The notes below the pieces were generated by a model that was not told the DNA's origin, made no database searches, and saw only the letters and a list, made by a program, of their open reading frames with translations. Of a stretch of DNA of 64,000 nucleotides, positions 7,529-19,173 are shown piece after piece. The stretch comes from Aliiglaciecola sp. CAU 1673 (GTDB lineage Bacteria > Pseudomonadota > Gammaproteobacteria > Enterobacterales > Alteromonadaceae): contig NZ_JARHUG010000006.1 in NCBI RefSeq assembly GCF_029223185.1, positions 124,001 to 188,000 of the forward strand, in the 5' to 3' direction. A program made the position numbers and the translations under genes. Position 1 is the first letter of the stretch. Each line of letters starts with the position of its first letter.

Positions 7529-9196
7529 TTAGTCCAGGCTCAACATTTCCCGGGCATTATCCAAGGCTTTTTGGGTGAGTTTGTCGCCTGCTAGCAGTCT
7601 GGCCAGCTCTTCAACCCGCTGTTCCTGCTCTAACGCCATCATATGGGTTTCGGTGGTATTACCATCGCTGAACTTGGTGACCAGCATTTGATGGTGCGCA
7701 CAGGCCGCTACCTGGGGCAAGTGCGTCACACAGAGCACTTGGGCTTTTTCACCCAAACGGCGTAAAAGCTGGCCCACCACGGCGGCCGTGGGACCGCTGA
7801 TGCCGGTATCCACTTCATCGAAGATCATGGTGGGTATTTTCTGATGTTCACTGGCAATGACCTGTAGCGCCAAACCTATACGTGAAAGCTCACCTCCTGA
7901 TGCCACTTTCTCAAGGGTGTCTGCAGGCTGCCCCGGATTCGTGCTAACCAGAATACGGATCTGGTCTTGTCCCAGCTTGCTTTGCGGTAAATGCTCGTCA
8001 AAGCAGACTTCGAACTGAAACTTAGCCTGGCTCATATTCATCAGGCGTATTTGTGTCTCTACTTCACTGGAGAGTCTGTCTGCCGCTTCAAGTCTCGATA
8101 CACTGAGGGCCTTGGCAGTATCGGCATATTCAAGGCTAAGGCTGTTAAGTTCTGCTCTAAGCTCATCCAGTTTGTTATCGTCTTGCTGTAAATCGTCAAA
8201 CTCACTCAATAATGTCTGATGGTGGGTATACAAGCCCTCGGGCAAAACCTGATGTTTACGGGAAAGCTCTAATGCCCGTGAGTATCGCTGTTCCACTTTT
8301 TGCATACGCATAGGGTCGATTTCCAGGCCTTCGATATAATCCCGCAGCTGCGTTGAAGCCTCTTCCACTTGAATACTGGCTTCATTGAGTAGTTCGACAA
8401 TAGGTGAGAGTGCTGGATCATGCTCCTGCAATTCGCTCATACGATCCAAGGCATGCTGGATAATAGACAGGGCGTTAAAATCATCACCCTCGTACAATTG
8501 ATGAAAGCTAAGCTGCGATTGCTCCAGCAGACTTTGGCTGTTGCTTAAACGCTTATGCTCTGCCTCAAGGATCTCAAATTCGCCTTCTTCGATGGCAAAA
8601 TCGTTAAGCTCCACCACCTGATATTCCAACAACTGACGGCGCGCTTCCCTTTGCTCCTGGTTTTCCAGCAAAGACTGATATTGCTGGCGGCTGGCCTGCA
8701 GGCGCTTATGGATATCAGACACTTGCTTGAGTAATTGCGGGTGGGCAGCGTAGTCATCCAGTAACTTGCGCTGCATATCAGCTTTGAGTAGCTGCTGGTG
8801 GGCATGTTGTCCATGAATACCAATAAGGTGCACGCCAAGGGCCTTAAGCTGTGCCAAGGATACCGGTACACCGTTGATGTAAGCTTTGGAACGGCCTTCA
8901 GCACTGATGACACGACGGATAATGCACTCATCTTCGCCATCCAGTTCTTGCTCCCTCAACCAGGCCTGTGCGCCATTCAGGTTGCCAAGGGCAAAGCAGG
9001 CAGTGATCTCGGCTTTATCGGCGCCACTTCGTACCATGGAAGCTTCGGCACGTTCACCTAAGCACAACCCCAATGCATCAATGGCAATGGATTTACCGGC
9101 ACCGGTTTCACCGGTGATAGCGGTCATACCGCCACGAAAATCAATGTCCAGGGCTTGAACGATAGCGAATTGACGTACAGAGAGTTGCAGCAACAT
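7529..9196 (-). CDS. recN: DNA repair protein RecN
   Basis: A 555-residue SMC-like ATPase that acts at double-strand breaks with RecA. Walker A GETGAGKS is at 29-36, a long coiled-coil middle region runs from about 150 to 370, and the C-terminal ABC signature (ASGGELSRIGLAL) and Walker B (TMIFDEVDTGISG) follow, then a conserved H-loop region (CVTHLPQVAA). Two LexA boxes lie within 50 bp upstream of the ATG, so the gene should be strongly SOS-induced as in E. coli. Neighbours are nadK upstream and bamE downstream on the same strand. Confidence 0.97.
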   Translation of the reverse strand: MLLQLSVRQFAIVQALDIDFRGGMTAITGETGAGKSIAIDALGLCLGERAEASMVRSGADKAEITACFALGNLNGAQAWLREQELDGEDECIIRRVISAEGRSKAYINGVPVSLAQLKALGVHLIGIHGQHAHQQLLKADMQRKLLDDYAAHPQLLKQVSDIHKRLQASRQQYQSLLENQEQREARRQLLEYQVVELNDFAIEEGEFEILEAEHKRLSNSQSLLEQSQLSFHQLYEGDDFNALSIIQHALDRMSELQEHDPALSPIVELLNEASIQVEEASTQLRDYIEGLEIDPMRMQKVEQRYSRALELSRKHQVLPEGLYTHHQTLLSEFDDLQQDDNKLDELRAELNSLSLEYADTAKALSVSRLEAADRLSSEVETQIRLMNMSQAKFQFEVCFDEHLPQSKLGQDQIRILVSTNPGQPADTLEKVASGGELSRIGLALQVIASEHQKIPTMIFDEVDTGISGPTAAVVGQLLRRLGEKAQVLCVTHLPQVAACAHHQMLVTKFSDGNTTETHMMALEQEQRVEELARLLAGDKLTQKALDNAREMLSLD

Positions 9197-9206
9197 GATT
9201 AGATAC

Positions 9207-9222
9207 CTGTTTATCTATACAG
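9207..9222. promoter_or_regulatory. LexA (SOS) box 1 of recN
   Basis: CTGTTTATCTATACAG matches the CTGT-N8-ACAG consensus with an AT-rich centre. It begins 11 bp upstream of the recN start codon. Confidence 0.9.
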
Positions 9223-9226
9223 TTTG

Positions 9227-9242
9227 CTGTAACTATATACAG
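9227..9242. promoter_or_regulatory. LexA (SOS) box 2 of recN
   Basis: CTGTAACTATATACAG is a second CTGT-N8-ACAG box centred 20 bp from box 1, so two LexA dimers could bind the same face of the helix. Multiple boxes are known for recN in E. coli. Confidence 0.9.
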
Positions 9243-9281
9243 TAATTTTGGGTTGTCTAGTGGGGAGGGAAAATAATCTGT

Positions 9282-9337
9282 TACGAGCTACGAGCTACGA
9301 GCTACGAGCTACGAGCTACGAGCTACGAGCTACGAGC
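9282..9337. repeat. Eight tandem copies of a heptamer
   Basis: TACGAGC is repeated eight times without a mismatch (56 bp), in the 152-bp space between the nadK stop and the recN start. Eight perfect units suggest recent slippage. It does not encode a protein and has no spacer structure. Confidence 0.95.
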
Positions 9338-9348
9338 GTACGCCTCAC

Positions 9349-10230
9349 TTAATAAAGCTTACTGCCCCAGCCTAACTTGGTACGCAGCACTTCAAAGTAG
9401 TTGTAACTGCGCGGATGGATCAGGCGCAGGGTATAGGGGTTTTTGCGGATGCGGATTTCATCTCCGGGTTGAGCGGCCAATACATTATGTCCGTCACAAC
9501 TAACTTGCAGCGGCTCCACATTATCCAGGGATATCTTGAGGCAAATACTGCTGTCGGCATCGACCACAATAGGACGGCTACTTAAGGTATGCGGAAACAT
9601 GGGCACCATGGACAGGGCATTAAGGTTGGGGGTCAGAATAGGGCCGCCTCCAGACAGGGAATAGGCGGTAGAGCCAGTCGGCGTTGCCACAATCAGGCCA
9701 TCGGAGCGTTGGCTAAACATAAACTGGTCGTCGATGTAGACTTCAAACTCCATCATATGGGCCACATTGCCATGGTGTAATACAGCTTCGTTAATGGCGG
9801 CGTTGGTGCTCTTAACCTGATCATGACGAAATACCGAAACTTCCAGCAGGAAACGCTGCTCGGTGACGTAGTCACCATCCAGTATGCCCTGTAGCTGAGT
9901 CTCAATTTCCTCTGGATGAATATCGGTGAGAAACCCCAGATTGCCCCGGTTAACACCGACCACGCCCACATTAAAGCGCGATAGCACCCGGGCAGCCCCC
10001 AGCATATTGCCATCGCCGCCGACCACAATTGCCAGATCGGCATGACGACCAATATCCACCAGCTCCATCACTTCTGCGCCTTCAACCTCAAGGTCAGCCG
10101 CAACCCGTTGCTCCAGCAGAATACGGCAACCCTTGTCTTTTAGATAAGCCAGAATGGCGCACAGGCTCTCGTTAGCCCCTTCGTGCTTGGGCTTTCCGAT
10201 TAGACCTATGGTGTTAAAGCTGCTTTGCAT
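9349..10230 (-). CDS. nadK: NAD kinase
   Basis: A 293-residue ATP-dependent NAD kinase that makes NADP. The GGDGN motif (71-75) with the following MLGAAR helix is the catalytic diphosphate-binding loop. [14 protein letters not shown] and the second conserved block ([22 protein letters not shown]) with the catalytic region confirm the family. Length matches E. coli NadK (292). It is divergent from grpE and followed by recN on the same strand, the standard arrangement. Confidence 0.97.
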   Translation of the reverse strand: MQSSFNTIGLIGKPKHEGANESLCAILAYLKDKGCRILLEQRVAADLEVEGAEVMELVDIGRHADLAIVVGGDGNMLGAARVLSRFNVGVVGVNRGNLGFLTDIHPEEIETQLQGILDGDYVTEQRFLLEVSVFRHDQVKSTNAAINEAVLHHGNVAHMMEFEVYIDDQFMFSQRSDGLIVATPTGSTAYSLSGGGPILTPNLNALSMVPMFPHTLSSRPIVVDADSSICLKISLDNVEPLQVSCDGHNVLAAQPGDEIRIRKNPYTLRLIHPRSYNYFEVLRTKLGWGSKLY

Positions 10231-10319
10231 GGTTTTTATGATCGTGATTCAAGTCATTGAAAAGGATAAGGCTTCATAAAAAAAAAGTCGCCGAATTTTA
10301 TCTAATTGCTATCAAAGTG

Positions 10320-10347
10320 CTTGAATCATGATTAAGTGTCCCCATTT
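10320..10347 (+). promoter_or_regulatory. Sigma-32 heat-shock promoter of grpE
   Basis: CTTGAA (10320-10325) and CCCCATTT (10340-10347), separated by 14 bp, match the RpoH consensus (CTTGAA-N13/14-CCCCATnT) essentially perfectly. The -10 element ends about 50 bp before the grpE ATG. Confidence 0.92.
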
Positions 10348-10398
10348 ACTGCCCCAATCCATGTGGACAACCTTTATTGCAGTATGACGGAGAGGGCG

Positions 10399-10995
10399 AT
10401 GAGCAACGAGCAGCCACAACAAGCACAACAACCTAACCAGGAAAATCCAGAGCAACAGGAACAGCAACAGGCCGAACAAGTCAGCCCGGAGCAAGCCAGG
10501 ATTACTGAGTTGGAGTCGGCTTTGGCCAAGGCTGAAGCAACGGCAAATGAACAAAAAGATATGGCCTTACGCGCCCGCGCAGAGATGGAAAATGCTCGCC
10601 GTCGCGCCGAAGGGGAGATCGACAAGGCACGCAAATTCGCCCTGGAACGTTTCGCCGGGGAATTATTGCCGGTTATCGACAACCTGGAGCGTGCACTGCA
10701 GGTATCAGACAGTGGCAATGAGGCAGTAAAACCCTTCGTCGAAGGGGTGGAACTGACACTCAAGTCCTTCCTCTCCACCATTGAGAAATTCGGCATGCAG
10801 GCCGTGGATCCCAAAGGGCAGCCTTTCGATCCTGAACTGCACCAGGCCATGGCCATGCAGGAAAGTGCAGAGTTGGAGCCTAACTCTGTGATGGCTGTAA
10901 TGCAAAAAGGCTACACCCTAAATGGTCGCTTGCTGCGTCCAGCTATGGTGATGGTGTCCCGCGCCCCTGAGGGCGGCGTGGACGTAGAAGCCTAA
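10399..10995 (+). CDS. grpE: GrpE nucleotide exchange factor for DnaK
   Basis: A 198-residue co-chaperone that releases ADP from DnaK. A Gln-rich disordered N-terminus (about 30 residues) leads to a long dimerisation coiled coil ([18 protein letters not shown] onward, ending [24 protein letters not shown]) and a C-terminal beta-wing domain ([33 protein letters not shown]). ATG 10399 follows GGAGAGGG; in-frame upstream ATGs at 10336 and 10384 are less likely, because 10336 lies inside the sigma-32 promoter. dnaK follows 105 bp downstream. Confidence 0.96.
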   Translation: MSNEQPQQAQQPNQENPEQQEQQQAEQVSPEQARITELESALAKAEATANEQKDMALRARAEMENARRRAEGEIDKARKFALERFAGELLPVIDNLERALQVSDSGNEAVKPFVEGVELTLKSFLSTIEKFGMQAVDPKGQPFDPELHQAMAMQESAELEPNSVMAVMQKGYTLNGRLLRPAMVMVSRAPEGGVDVEA

Positions 10996-11010
10996 TAACA
11001 GCAATTTTTT

Positions 11011-11058
11011 TGGGGATTTTTATTGTCATTTAGTTGAAATCCAAAAATGACATCCCCA
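11011..11058 (+). promoter_or_regulatory. Inverted repeat overlapping the dnaK heat-shock promoter
   Basis: TGTCATTT (11024-11031) pairs with AAATGACA (11045-11052), and the stem extends by TGGGGA (11011-11016) with TCCCCA (11053-11058) across a one-sided 7-nt loop. The sigma-32 -35 lies in the apical loop and the -10 begins in the 3' arm. It may act as a grpE terminator or attenuator in read-through RNA, or as an operator-like structure. Confidence 0.5.
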
Positions 11059-11061
11059 CAT
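11033..11061 (+). promoter_or_regulatory. Sigma-32-type promoter of dnaK
   Basis: GTTGAA (11033-11038) and CCCCACAT (11054-11061), spaced by 15 bp, resemble the RpoH consensus with a slightly long spacer. The -10 ends 39 bp before the dnaK start codon. Confidence 0.75.
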
Positions 11062-11100
11062 CTGAAACATCAGTGATTAGAATCAGTTTGGAGTTTAAAA

Positions 11101-13023
11101 ATGGGTAGAATCATAGGTATTGACCTGGGTACCACCAACTCTTGTGTTGCCGTTTTAGACGGTGGCAAGCCTCGTGTAATTGAAAACGCCGAAGGGGATC
11201 GTACTACTCCTTCAATCATCGCTTTTACCAAAGACGGTGAGACCCTGGTTGGTCAGCCTGCCAAACGTCAGGCGGTCACCAACCCCAAAAACACCCTGTT
11301 CGCCATCAAGCGTTTGATCGGTCGTCGCTGGGAAGACAAAGAAGTTCAACGCGATATCGACATTATGCCTTTTGGCATGATCAAAGCCGATAACGGCGAC
11401 GCCTGGGTTGAAGTCAATGGCAAGAAAATGGCGCCGCCACAAATCTCTGCCGAAGTACTGAAAAAAATGAAGAAGACCGCCGAGGATTTCCTGGGCGAGG
11501 AAGTGACTGCTGCGGTTATCACCGTGCCGGCTTATTTTAATGATTCTCAGCGTCAGGCCACTAAAGATGCCGGCCGTATCGCCGGTCTGGAAGTCAAGCG
11601 TATTATCAACGAGCCTACTGCTGCGGCTTTGGCTTACGGCATGGACAAGAAGAAAGGCGACAACGTTATCGCCGTGTACGACTTGGGTGGTGGTACCTTC
11701 GATATTTCTATCATCGAAATCGATGAAGTGGAAGGCGAGCACACCTTTGAAGTACTGGCCACCAACGGTGACACCCACTTGGGTGGTGAAGACTTCGATA
11801 ACCGCCTGATCACTTATCTGGTGGAAGAATTCAAGAAAGACCAGGGCATGGATCTGCGTAAGGATCCACTGGCCATGCAGCGTTTGAAAGAAGCTGGTGA
11901 GAAAGCCAAGATTGAACTGTCTTCTGCACAGCAGACCGAAGTAAACCTGCCTTATATTACTGCCGATGCCTCTGGTCCTAAGCACCTGACCATTAAGGTT
12001 ACCCGTGCCAAGCTGGAATCTTTGGTAGAAGAACTGGTTAAGAACTCTCTGGAGCCGGTCAAGCAGGCCCTGGCCGATGCTGATCTGTCCGTATCCGATA
12101 TCCAGGACATTATCCTGGTGGGTGGTCAGACCCGTATGCCACTGGTACAAAAGTATGTAACCGAATTCTTCGGCAAAGAGCCGCGCAAGGACGTGAACCC
12201 TGATGAAGCCGTTGCCGTGGGTGCTGCTATCCAGGGCGGTGTACTGGCCGGTGAAGTCAAGGACGTACTGCTTTTGGACGTAACGCCTCTGTCTCTGGGT
12301 ATTGAAACCATGGGCGGCGTGATGACTAAGTTGATTGAAAAGAACACCACAATCCCGACCAAGAAGTCGCAGGTGTTCTCTACCGCTGAAGACAACCAGT
12401 CTGCAGTAACAGTGCATGTACTGCAGGGTGAGCGTAAGCAAGCGTCTGGTAACAAGTCACTGGGTCAGTTCAACCTGGAAGGTATTCGTGCCGCTATGCG
12501 CGGACAGCCGCAGATTGAAGTGACTTTCGACCTTGATGCCGACGGTATCCTGCATGTATCCGCCAAGGATAAGGACACCGGTAAGGAGCAAAAGATCACT
12601 ATCAAGGCGTCTTCTGGTTTGTCCGAGGATGAAATCAATAAGATGGTGCAGGACGCCGAAGCCAACAAAGAAGCGGACAAGAAGTTCGAAGAGTTGGTGC
12701 AGGCCCGTAACCAGGCAGACGGTATGGCACACGCCACCCGTAAGCAGATTGAAGAAGCCGGCGATGCTTTAGGCGCAGAAGACAAGAGTGCCATCGAAGC
12801 GGCGGTTGCCGATCTGGAAAAAGCCATCAAGGGTGATAGCAAAGAAGAGATCGAAGCCAAGACCCAGGCCCTGATCGAAGCCTCCAGCAAGCTGATGGAA
12901 ATTGCTCAGGCCAAGGCGCAAGCCCAGCAAGGCGGCGAAGCCGACGCCGGTCAGTCCAGCGGTAAGGCTGATGATGATGTGGTTGACGCCGAGTTTGAAG
13001 AAGTGAAGGACGATAAGAAGTAA
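11101..13023 (+). CDS. dnaK: Molecular chaperone DnaK (Hsp70)
   Basis: A 640-residue Hsp70 that binds exposed hydrophobic segments in an ATP-regulated cycle with DnaJ and GrpE. The actin-like ATPase domain shows [14 protein letters not shown] at the N-terminus, [23 protein letters not shown] and [10 protein letters not shown]. The interdomain linker [19 protein letters not shown] is intact, followed by the substrate-binding domain, helical lid and acidic tail ending EEVKDDKK. A long open frame on the opposite strand is a codon-bias shadow. Order grpE-dnaK-dnaJ with heat-shock promoters upstream. Confidence 0.98.
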   Translation: MGRIIGIDLGTTNSCVAVLDGGKPRVIENAEGDRTTPSIIAFTKDGETLVGQPAKRQAVTNPKNTLFAIKRLIGRRWEDKEVQRDIDIMPFGMIKADNGDAWVEVNGKKMAPPQISAEVLKKMKKTAEDFLGEEVTAAVITVPAYFNDSQRQATKDAGRIAGLEVKRIINEPTAAALAYGMDKKKGDNVIAVYDLGGGTFDISIIEIDEVEGEHTFEVLATNGDTHLGGEDFDNRLITYLVEEFKKDQGMDLRKDPLAMQRLKEAGEKAKIELSSAQQTEVNLPYITADASGPKHLTIKVTRAKLESLVEELVKNSLEPVKQALADADLSVSDIQDIILVGGQTRMPLVQKYVTEFFGKEPRKDVNPDEAVAVGAAIQGGVLAGEVKDVLLLDVTPLSLGIETMGGVMTKLIEKNTTIPTKKSQVFSTAEDNQSAVTVHVLQGERKQASGNKSLGQFNLEGIRAAMRGQPQIEVTFDLDADGILHVSAKDKDTGKEQKITIKASSGLSEDEINKMVQDAEANKEADKKFEELVQARNQADGMAHATRKQIEEAGDALGAEDKSAIEAAVADLEKAIKGDSKEEIEAKTQALIEASSKLMEIAQAKAQAQQGGEADAGQSSGKADDDVVDAEFEEVKDDKK

Positions 13024-13037
13024 TTCTGTCCCTAACG

Positions 13038-13095
13038 GCGGTCGCTTGTCGACCGCTTACAGGCTCGGGCGCGTGGTGATACCATCGGCGCCCGA
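13038..13095 (+). other. Two hairpins between dnaK and dnaJ
   Basis: GCGGTCG/CGACCGC (13038-13044 with 13050-13056) and TCGGGCGC/GCGCCCGA (13065-13072 with 13088-13095, enclosing a further GGT/ACC pairing). Neither is followed by a T run. They are more likely mRNA processing or stability elements that set the dnaK to dnaJ ratio than terminators. Confidence 0.5.
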
Positions 13096-13132
13096 ACTTG
13101 TTTAAGCAAGTAGTAAAAGGTAGAGCAGCCGA

Positions 13133-14260
13133 ATGTCGAAGCGAGACTATTACGAAGTTCTGGGCGTAGCCAAAGATGCCGAAGAAAAGGACATCAAAAA
13201 GGCCTATAAACGCCTGGCCATGAAATATCACCCGGATCGTACCCAGGGCGACAAGGGCCTTGAAGAAAAATTCAAGGAAATTCAGGAAGCCTATGAGGTT
13301 CTGACCGATTCGCAAAAGCGTGCGGCTTATGACCGCTACGGTCATGCCGGTGTGGATCCAAACCGTGGCGCCGGTCATGGCGGTCATGCTGATTTTGGCG
13401 ATATTTTTGGTGATGTCTTTGGCGATATTTTTGGCGGTGGACGACGTCAGTCCCGTGCCCGTCAAGGCTCAGATTTACGCTATAACCTGGAGCTCAGCCT
13501 GGAAGATGCGGTGCGTGGTAAATCCGTTGAGATACGGGTACCGGCGCTGACCGGCTGTGACGAATGTGACGGCTCCGGCGCCAAAAAGGGTACCAGCCCC
13601 ACCACTTGTCCAACCTGTCATGGCCAGGGGCAGGTGCAGATGCGCCAGGGCTTCTTCGCCGTGCAGCAAACCTGTCCCACCTGTTCCGGGCGCGGCAAGA
13701 TCATTGCCGATCCTTGCCGTAAGTGCCGTGGTCAGGGACGTGTTGAGAAGACCAAGACCCTGTCGGTCAAAGTACCTGCCGGCGTAGATACCGGCGATCG
13801 TATTCGTCTGACCGGCGAAGGCGAAGCGGGGGAAATGGGCGGACCACCGGGCGATCTGTATGTGCAAGTTCATATAAAAGATCACCCGATTTTCGTGCGT
13901 GACGGCAATAATCTTTATTGTGAAGTGCCCATCAGTTTTACCCGCGCAGCCTTGGGCGGTGAAATTGAAGTGCCCACTCTGGACGGCAAGGTCAAACTGA
14001 AAGTTTCGCCGGAAACCCAGACCGGACGTATGTTCCGGCTGCGTGGTAAAGGTGTGAAATCTGTGCGTAGTGGCGCCATTGGTGACCTGCTGTGTAAGGT
14101 AGTCATTGAGACGCCGGTGAACCTTACCAGCCGTCAAAAAGAGCTGCTGGAAGAGCTGGATAAATCCATGGGTACCGGCGATGAGGCCGCAAAATACCGG
14201 CCCAAGGAAAAAGGCTTCTTCGATGGCGTGAAGAAGTTTTTTGACGACCTCACCAGCTAA
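13133..14260 (+). CDS. dnaJ: Co-chaperone DnaJ (Hsp40)
   Basis: A 375-residue type I Hsp40. The J domain (1-70) carries HPD at 33-35, which stimulates DnaK ATPase. A Gly/Phe-rich linker ([15 protein letters not shown]) is followed by four CxxCxGxG zinc-binding repeats ([32 protein letters not shown]) and the C-terminal substrate-binding barrels. All elements are intact. It lies 109 bp after dnaK and ends before a strong terminator. Confidence 0.98.
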   Translation: MSKRDYYEVLGVAKDAEEKDIKKAYKRLAMKYHPDRTQGDKGLEEKFKEIQEAYEVLTDSQKRAAYDRYGHAGVDPNRGAGHGGHADFGDIFGDVFGDIFGGGRRQSRARQGSDLRYNLELSLEDAVRGKSVEIRVPALTGCDECDGSGAKKGTSPTTCPTCHGQGQVQMRQGFFAVQQTCPTCSGRGKIIADPCRKCRGQGRVEKTKTLSVKVPAGVDTGDRIRLTGEGEAGEMGGPPGDLYVQVHIKDHPIFVRDGNNLYCEVPISFTRAALGGEIEVPTLDGKVKLKVSPETQTGRMFRLRGKGVKSVRSGAIGDLLCKVVIETPVNLTSRQKELLEELDKSMGTGDEAAKYRPKEKGFFDGVKKFFDDLTS

Positions 14261-14274
14261 GTTTTAGCACTAAG

Positions 14275-14307
14275 AAAACCCGTCCGCTGCGACGGGTTTT
14301 TTGTTTT
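14275..14307 (+). terminator. Terminator of the grpE-dnaK-dnaJ cluster
   Basis: ACCCGTC pairs with GACGGGT around CGCTGC and is followed by a T-rich run. Confidence 0.9.
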
Positions 14308-14373
14308 TAAACTCTTTCGGTAAACTACAAAAAGTAGTATTTCTTAAAGATGCTCAAAAAGGAGATTGTCTAA

Positions 14374-15087
14374 TTGAGATGGTCGTATCTGCCTTTTCTA
14401 TGTCTTTTGGTTGCTCAAGCGCACGCCGCCGGGAAAGTATTGCATGTGGGTTTTCACTACTCAGCACCCTGGGCCTACGCAGGGGAGGGTGGTCGCTTAC
14501 AGGGCATAGACTACGACATTGTGAGTCGAATCTTTGAGCACGCCGGTTATCAGATCAAGGCCGAAATCTACAGCCATGAGAGGCTGATTCAGAAGTTTTC
14601 AGATAAAGAACTGGATTTTGCCAGTCCGGTGGCCGTGCCGATAGCCGGGGCTTATTTGACCGTTCCCTATTTTGCCATTTTGGATGTCGCTGTTGCCCCG
14701 GCGAACAGTTATGTGCGGCTTGACGAGCTTGCCGATCTAAAAGGGCTTGATGTAGTGGCGTATCAAAAGGCCACCGAGGTGCTCGGTGCAGAATATGTCG
14801 GCATTGTATCGGGCGCGGGTTATTTAGAGATGGCCGAAAGGGATCGCCAATTTGATTTGCTGTTTAATCACAAAGTGCAAGTGATGGTGGGGGACGAGAA
14901 AGTGCTACGGTACTATGCCAGCAAACGTTACGGTGAGGGCGCCATCAAGGTATTTCGTATATTCCCCTTCAAAAACTATCCGGCGGCAGCCTGGGATAAA
15001 CAAGTAGTCGAAGACTTCAACCAGGGACTGGCGAAAATGCAAGCCTCTGGCGAATATCAGCAGCTATTGGATATGGACAGGCCCTGA
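14374..15087 (+). CDS. Secreted solute-binding protein (SBP_bac_3-like), solitary
   Basis: A 237-residue periplasmic protein. TTG 14374 is the likely start: AAGGAG lies about 10 nt before it, and it gives a clean signal peptide (RWSYLPFLCLLVAQAHA-A). The mature part resembles family 3 amino-acid-binding proteins: VGFHYSAPWAYAGEGGRLQGIDYDIVSRIF, then DFASPVAV and a second lobe ending DFNQGLAKMQASGEYQQLL. No permease or ATPase gene is adjacent, so it may feed a sensor or a distant transporter. Two other proteins of this general type occur in the window. Ligand unknown. Confidence 0.75.
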   Translation: MRWSYLPFLCLLVAQAHAAGKVLHVGFHYSAPWAYAGEGGRLQGIDYDIVSRIFEHAGYQIKAEIYSHERLIQKFSDKELDFASPVAVPIAGAYLTVPYFAILDVAVAPANSYVRLDELADLKGLDVVAYQKATEVLGAEYVGIVSGAGYLEMAERDRQFDLLFNHKVQVMVGDEKVLRYYASKRYGEGAIKVFRIFPFKNYPAAAWDKQVVEDFNQGLAKMQASGEYQQLLDMDRP

Positions 15088-15099
15088 TATCTGGCGTAG

Positions 15100-17172
<2,073 letters not shown>

Positions 17173-17186
<14 letters not shown>

Positions 17187-17856
17187 GAATATCCAGGGTG
17201 TAGCCGATGCCATGGACGGTTCTAATCAGGGGCGTGCTGAAAGGCTTATCCAGGGCTTGGCGTAATAAATAAATATGGGATTTGAGGGCATCCGATTCGG
17301 TGGGCTCATCACCCCAGATACGCTCGCTGAGCTCAAGCTTACCGACCACCCTGGGGTAGTTGCTGGCAAGGATCAGAAGGATCTGATAGGGGATTGCATT
17401 TAACTCGATATCTCTTCCCTGACGCGTCACCCTGGCACTTCTTCTGTCAAGGCTAAGTTCGCCAAGCTCGAGAAGATGAGGTTGTTGTAACTGATGACGG
17501 TTTGCCAGTGCCAGGCAACGTACTTTTAACTCTTCTAATGCAAAGGGCTTGGTCAGGTAGTCATCTGCACCCAACTCAAACCCTTGTACCTTGTCAGACA
17601 GGCTATCACGGGCGGTTAGCATTAATACCGGGACATGACGTTTTGCCTGTTCGCGCAGCGCGCGGCAAACCTGCCAGCCATCGAGCTTGGGCAACATCAG
17701 ATCCAGCACCACCACATCGTAATATTGTGACAAGGCCAGGCCCAGACCCTGTTTACCGTCTTCGGCAAAATCCAGGGTCCAACCTAGGGGGCCAAAATAA
17801 TCGGCCAGGTTTAAGGCAATATCCCGATTGTCTTCAACAATCAGTAGCTTAAGCAT
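17173..17856 (-). CDS. OmpR/PhoB-family response regulator
   Basis: A 227-residue regulator with a receiver domain (VEDN acidic pair, phosphoacceptor Asp52 in VVLDLMLPKLDG, LTAR switch, LTKPF lysine) and a C-terminal winged helix (LNAIPYQILLILASNYPRVV, then VHGIGYTLDI). It is the cognate partner of the overlapping histidine kinase. In the recognition region, the usual SLDVHI-type stretch reads SDALKSHIYLLRQAL. The stimulus and regulon are unknown; the nearest upstream gene is the DJ-1/PfpI protein, 75 bp away on the same strand. Confidence 0.92.
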
Positions 17857-17930
17857 ATGTATGTTCCTATTCAGAAGATCATCATAACGGTTGCAAAAGC
17901 TCGGATACAGCGTCCTTGCTTAAAACTATC

Positions 17931-19043
17931 TTACTGCCACTGGGTCAACAGGGCTTTGGCATCTTCATGCTCGGGCCACTTTTTGAGTAGGTTGTTAAGG
18001 GCGTTATTGGCCATTTTTTGTTCACCGATTTGTTGGTAGCCTTGGGCGATGGCCATTTCCAGCTGAGGCTCGGCCATGGCCGGTGCAGCAAGTTCCATTA
18101 GCTCAATGGCCACGCGTTTTGCCTTTGTTTCCTGGGCCAGCATCAACTGGTAATAGCCATACATGCCAATCAGTTCAATTTGGTAATCTTGCTGATGCGC
18201 CTCAAGCTGTGTCTTAGCGGCTTCATCACCTTCCAGCAACCTTGCAATCAGTTTTACCGTAGCGTCATCCTGCCAATCCTTGTGAGGTTTGGGCTGGATG
18301 CCCATGGCTTTGACCATCTCAATGGCTGCATCGGCAGTGGAGAAAGGGTTTTGTCCGGTAATTAGACGACCATCCACCGATACCTGATGAAGCATCATGG
18401 GTGCTGCGATAAACTCTGCACCGCGCTCTTTCAGTTTGTCTTCCAGCAAAAAGGCAAATTCTGGCCGCCATTTTTTACCAAAGGCCATTTCTTCCTCATT
18501 GGTAAAACCGCTCACTTTTTTGCCTTCTAACAAATAGCGGCCATCAGAGAGCTTAACGTCAACCAGTGCCGCTGGGCCATGGCAAACGGCGGCAATCACA
18601 CCATCGGTTTCATAGATCTGGCCAATGGTCTTTTGCAGGTCAGCGTCTTGGTGTAAATCAAACATTGGTCCTTTACCGCCAACCACAAATACTCCCCGAT
18701 AGTCTTTGGCCCGGATATCCGCCAACTTCAAAGTGTCTGCGAGTTTGTGGGTGGCCTGATTGTCAGCGGTAAAGGCTTGGTTGTAGGCTTTGCTCTGATC
18801 ATATTTGTCGGCGACAGGGGCACCGCCTTTGGGACTGGCAAAGTCCACCTCAATATCATGGTTCTTCAGGACCAGATAAGCCTTGGCCATTTCATCAAAC
18901 TCAAAGCCCGGACGTTGCAGTTGGCCTTCTTCGTTCAACTCACCGTGGCTGCTAAGTACCATCAACACTTTGTCGGCGGCAAACGTCGGCATGGCAAGCA
19001 CTGCGCTCAGAGAGAGGCAGGTGATCAGTGTCTTCATTTTCAT
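17931..19043 (-). CDS. Exported DJ-1/PfpI-family protein with helical C-terminal repeats
   Basis: A 370-residue protein with a signal peptide (MKMKTLITCLSLSAVLAMPTFA). The DJ-1/PfpI domain spans about 25-250: Glu in RPGFEFDEM near 48, and nucleophile elbow AAVCHGPAALV with Cys154 and His155, as in Hsp31-like class I glutamine-amidotransferase folds (deglycase, chaperone or glyoxalase III activities are known in the family). The last 110 residues are Ala/Leu-rich helical pairs, TPR-like. ATG 19043 is preceded by AGGAG at a 7-nt spacing. Periplasmic export is unusual for the family and suggests a cell-envelope protein-repair role. Confidence 0.82.
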   Translation of the reverse strand: MKMKTLITCLSLSAVLAMPTFAADKVLMVLSSHGELNEEGQLQRPGFEFDEMAKAYLVLKNHDIEVDFASPKGGAPVADKYDQSKAYNQAFTADNQATHKLADTLKLADIRAKDYRGVFVVGGKGPMFDLHQDADLQKTIGQIYETDGVIAAVCHGPAALVDVKLSDGRYLLEGKKVSGFTNEEEMAFGKKWRPEFAFLLEDKLKERGAEFIAAPMMLHQVSVDGRLITGQNPFSTADAAIEMVKAMGIQPKPHKDWQDDATVKLIARLLEGDEAAKTQLEAHQQDYQIELIGMYGYYQLMLAQETKAKRVAIELMELAAPAMAEPQLEMAIAQGYQQIGEQKMANNALNNLLKKWPEHEDAKALLTQWQ

Positions 19044-19173
19044 TGCGGTTCTCCTGTAATTGAGAGGGCAGGTTACGACCGCATTGGTAAAATAAGGGTG
19101 AAATACGCAAACCTTGGCAAACGACATCAAAGTATTTGGCAAAAGTCTGACTTTTGTGGGTTTAATTGTTCTT

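Noticed and set aside
9282-9337. Short tandem repeats considered as a CRISPR array
   Set aside because: The units are contiguous heptamers with no spacers and no cas genes nearby.
11212-12441. 409-codon open frame antisense to dnaK
   Set aside because: A shadow caused by the strong codon bias of dnaK; it has no start signal, and its content reflects the opposite-strand codons.
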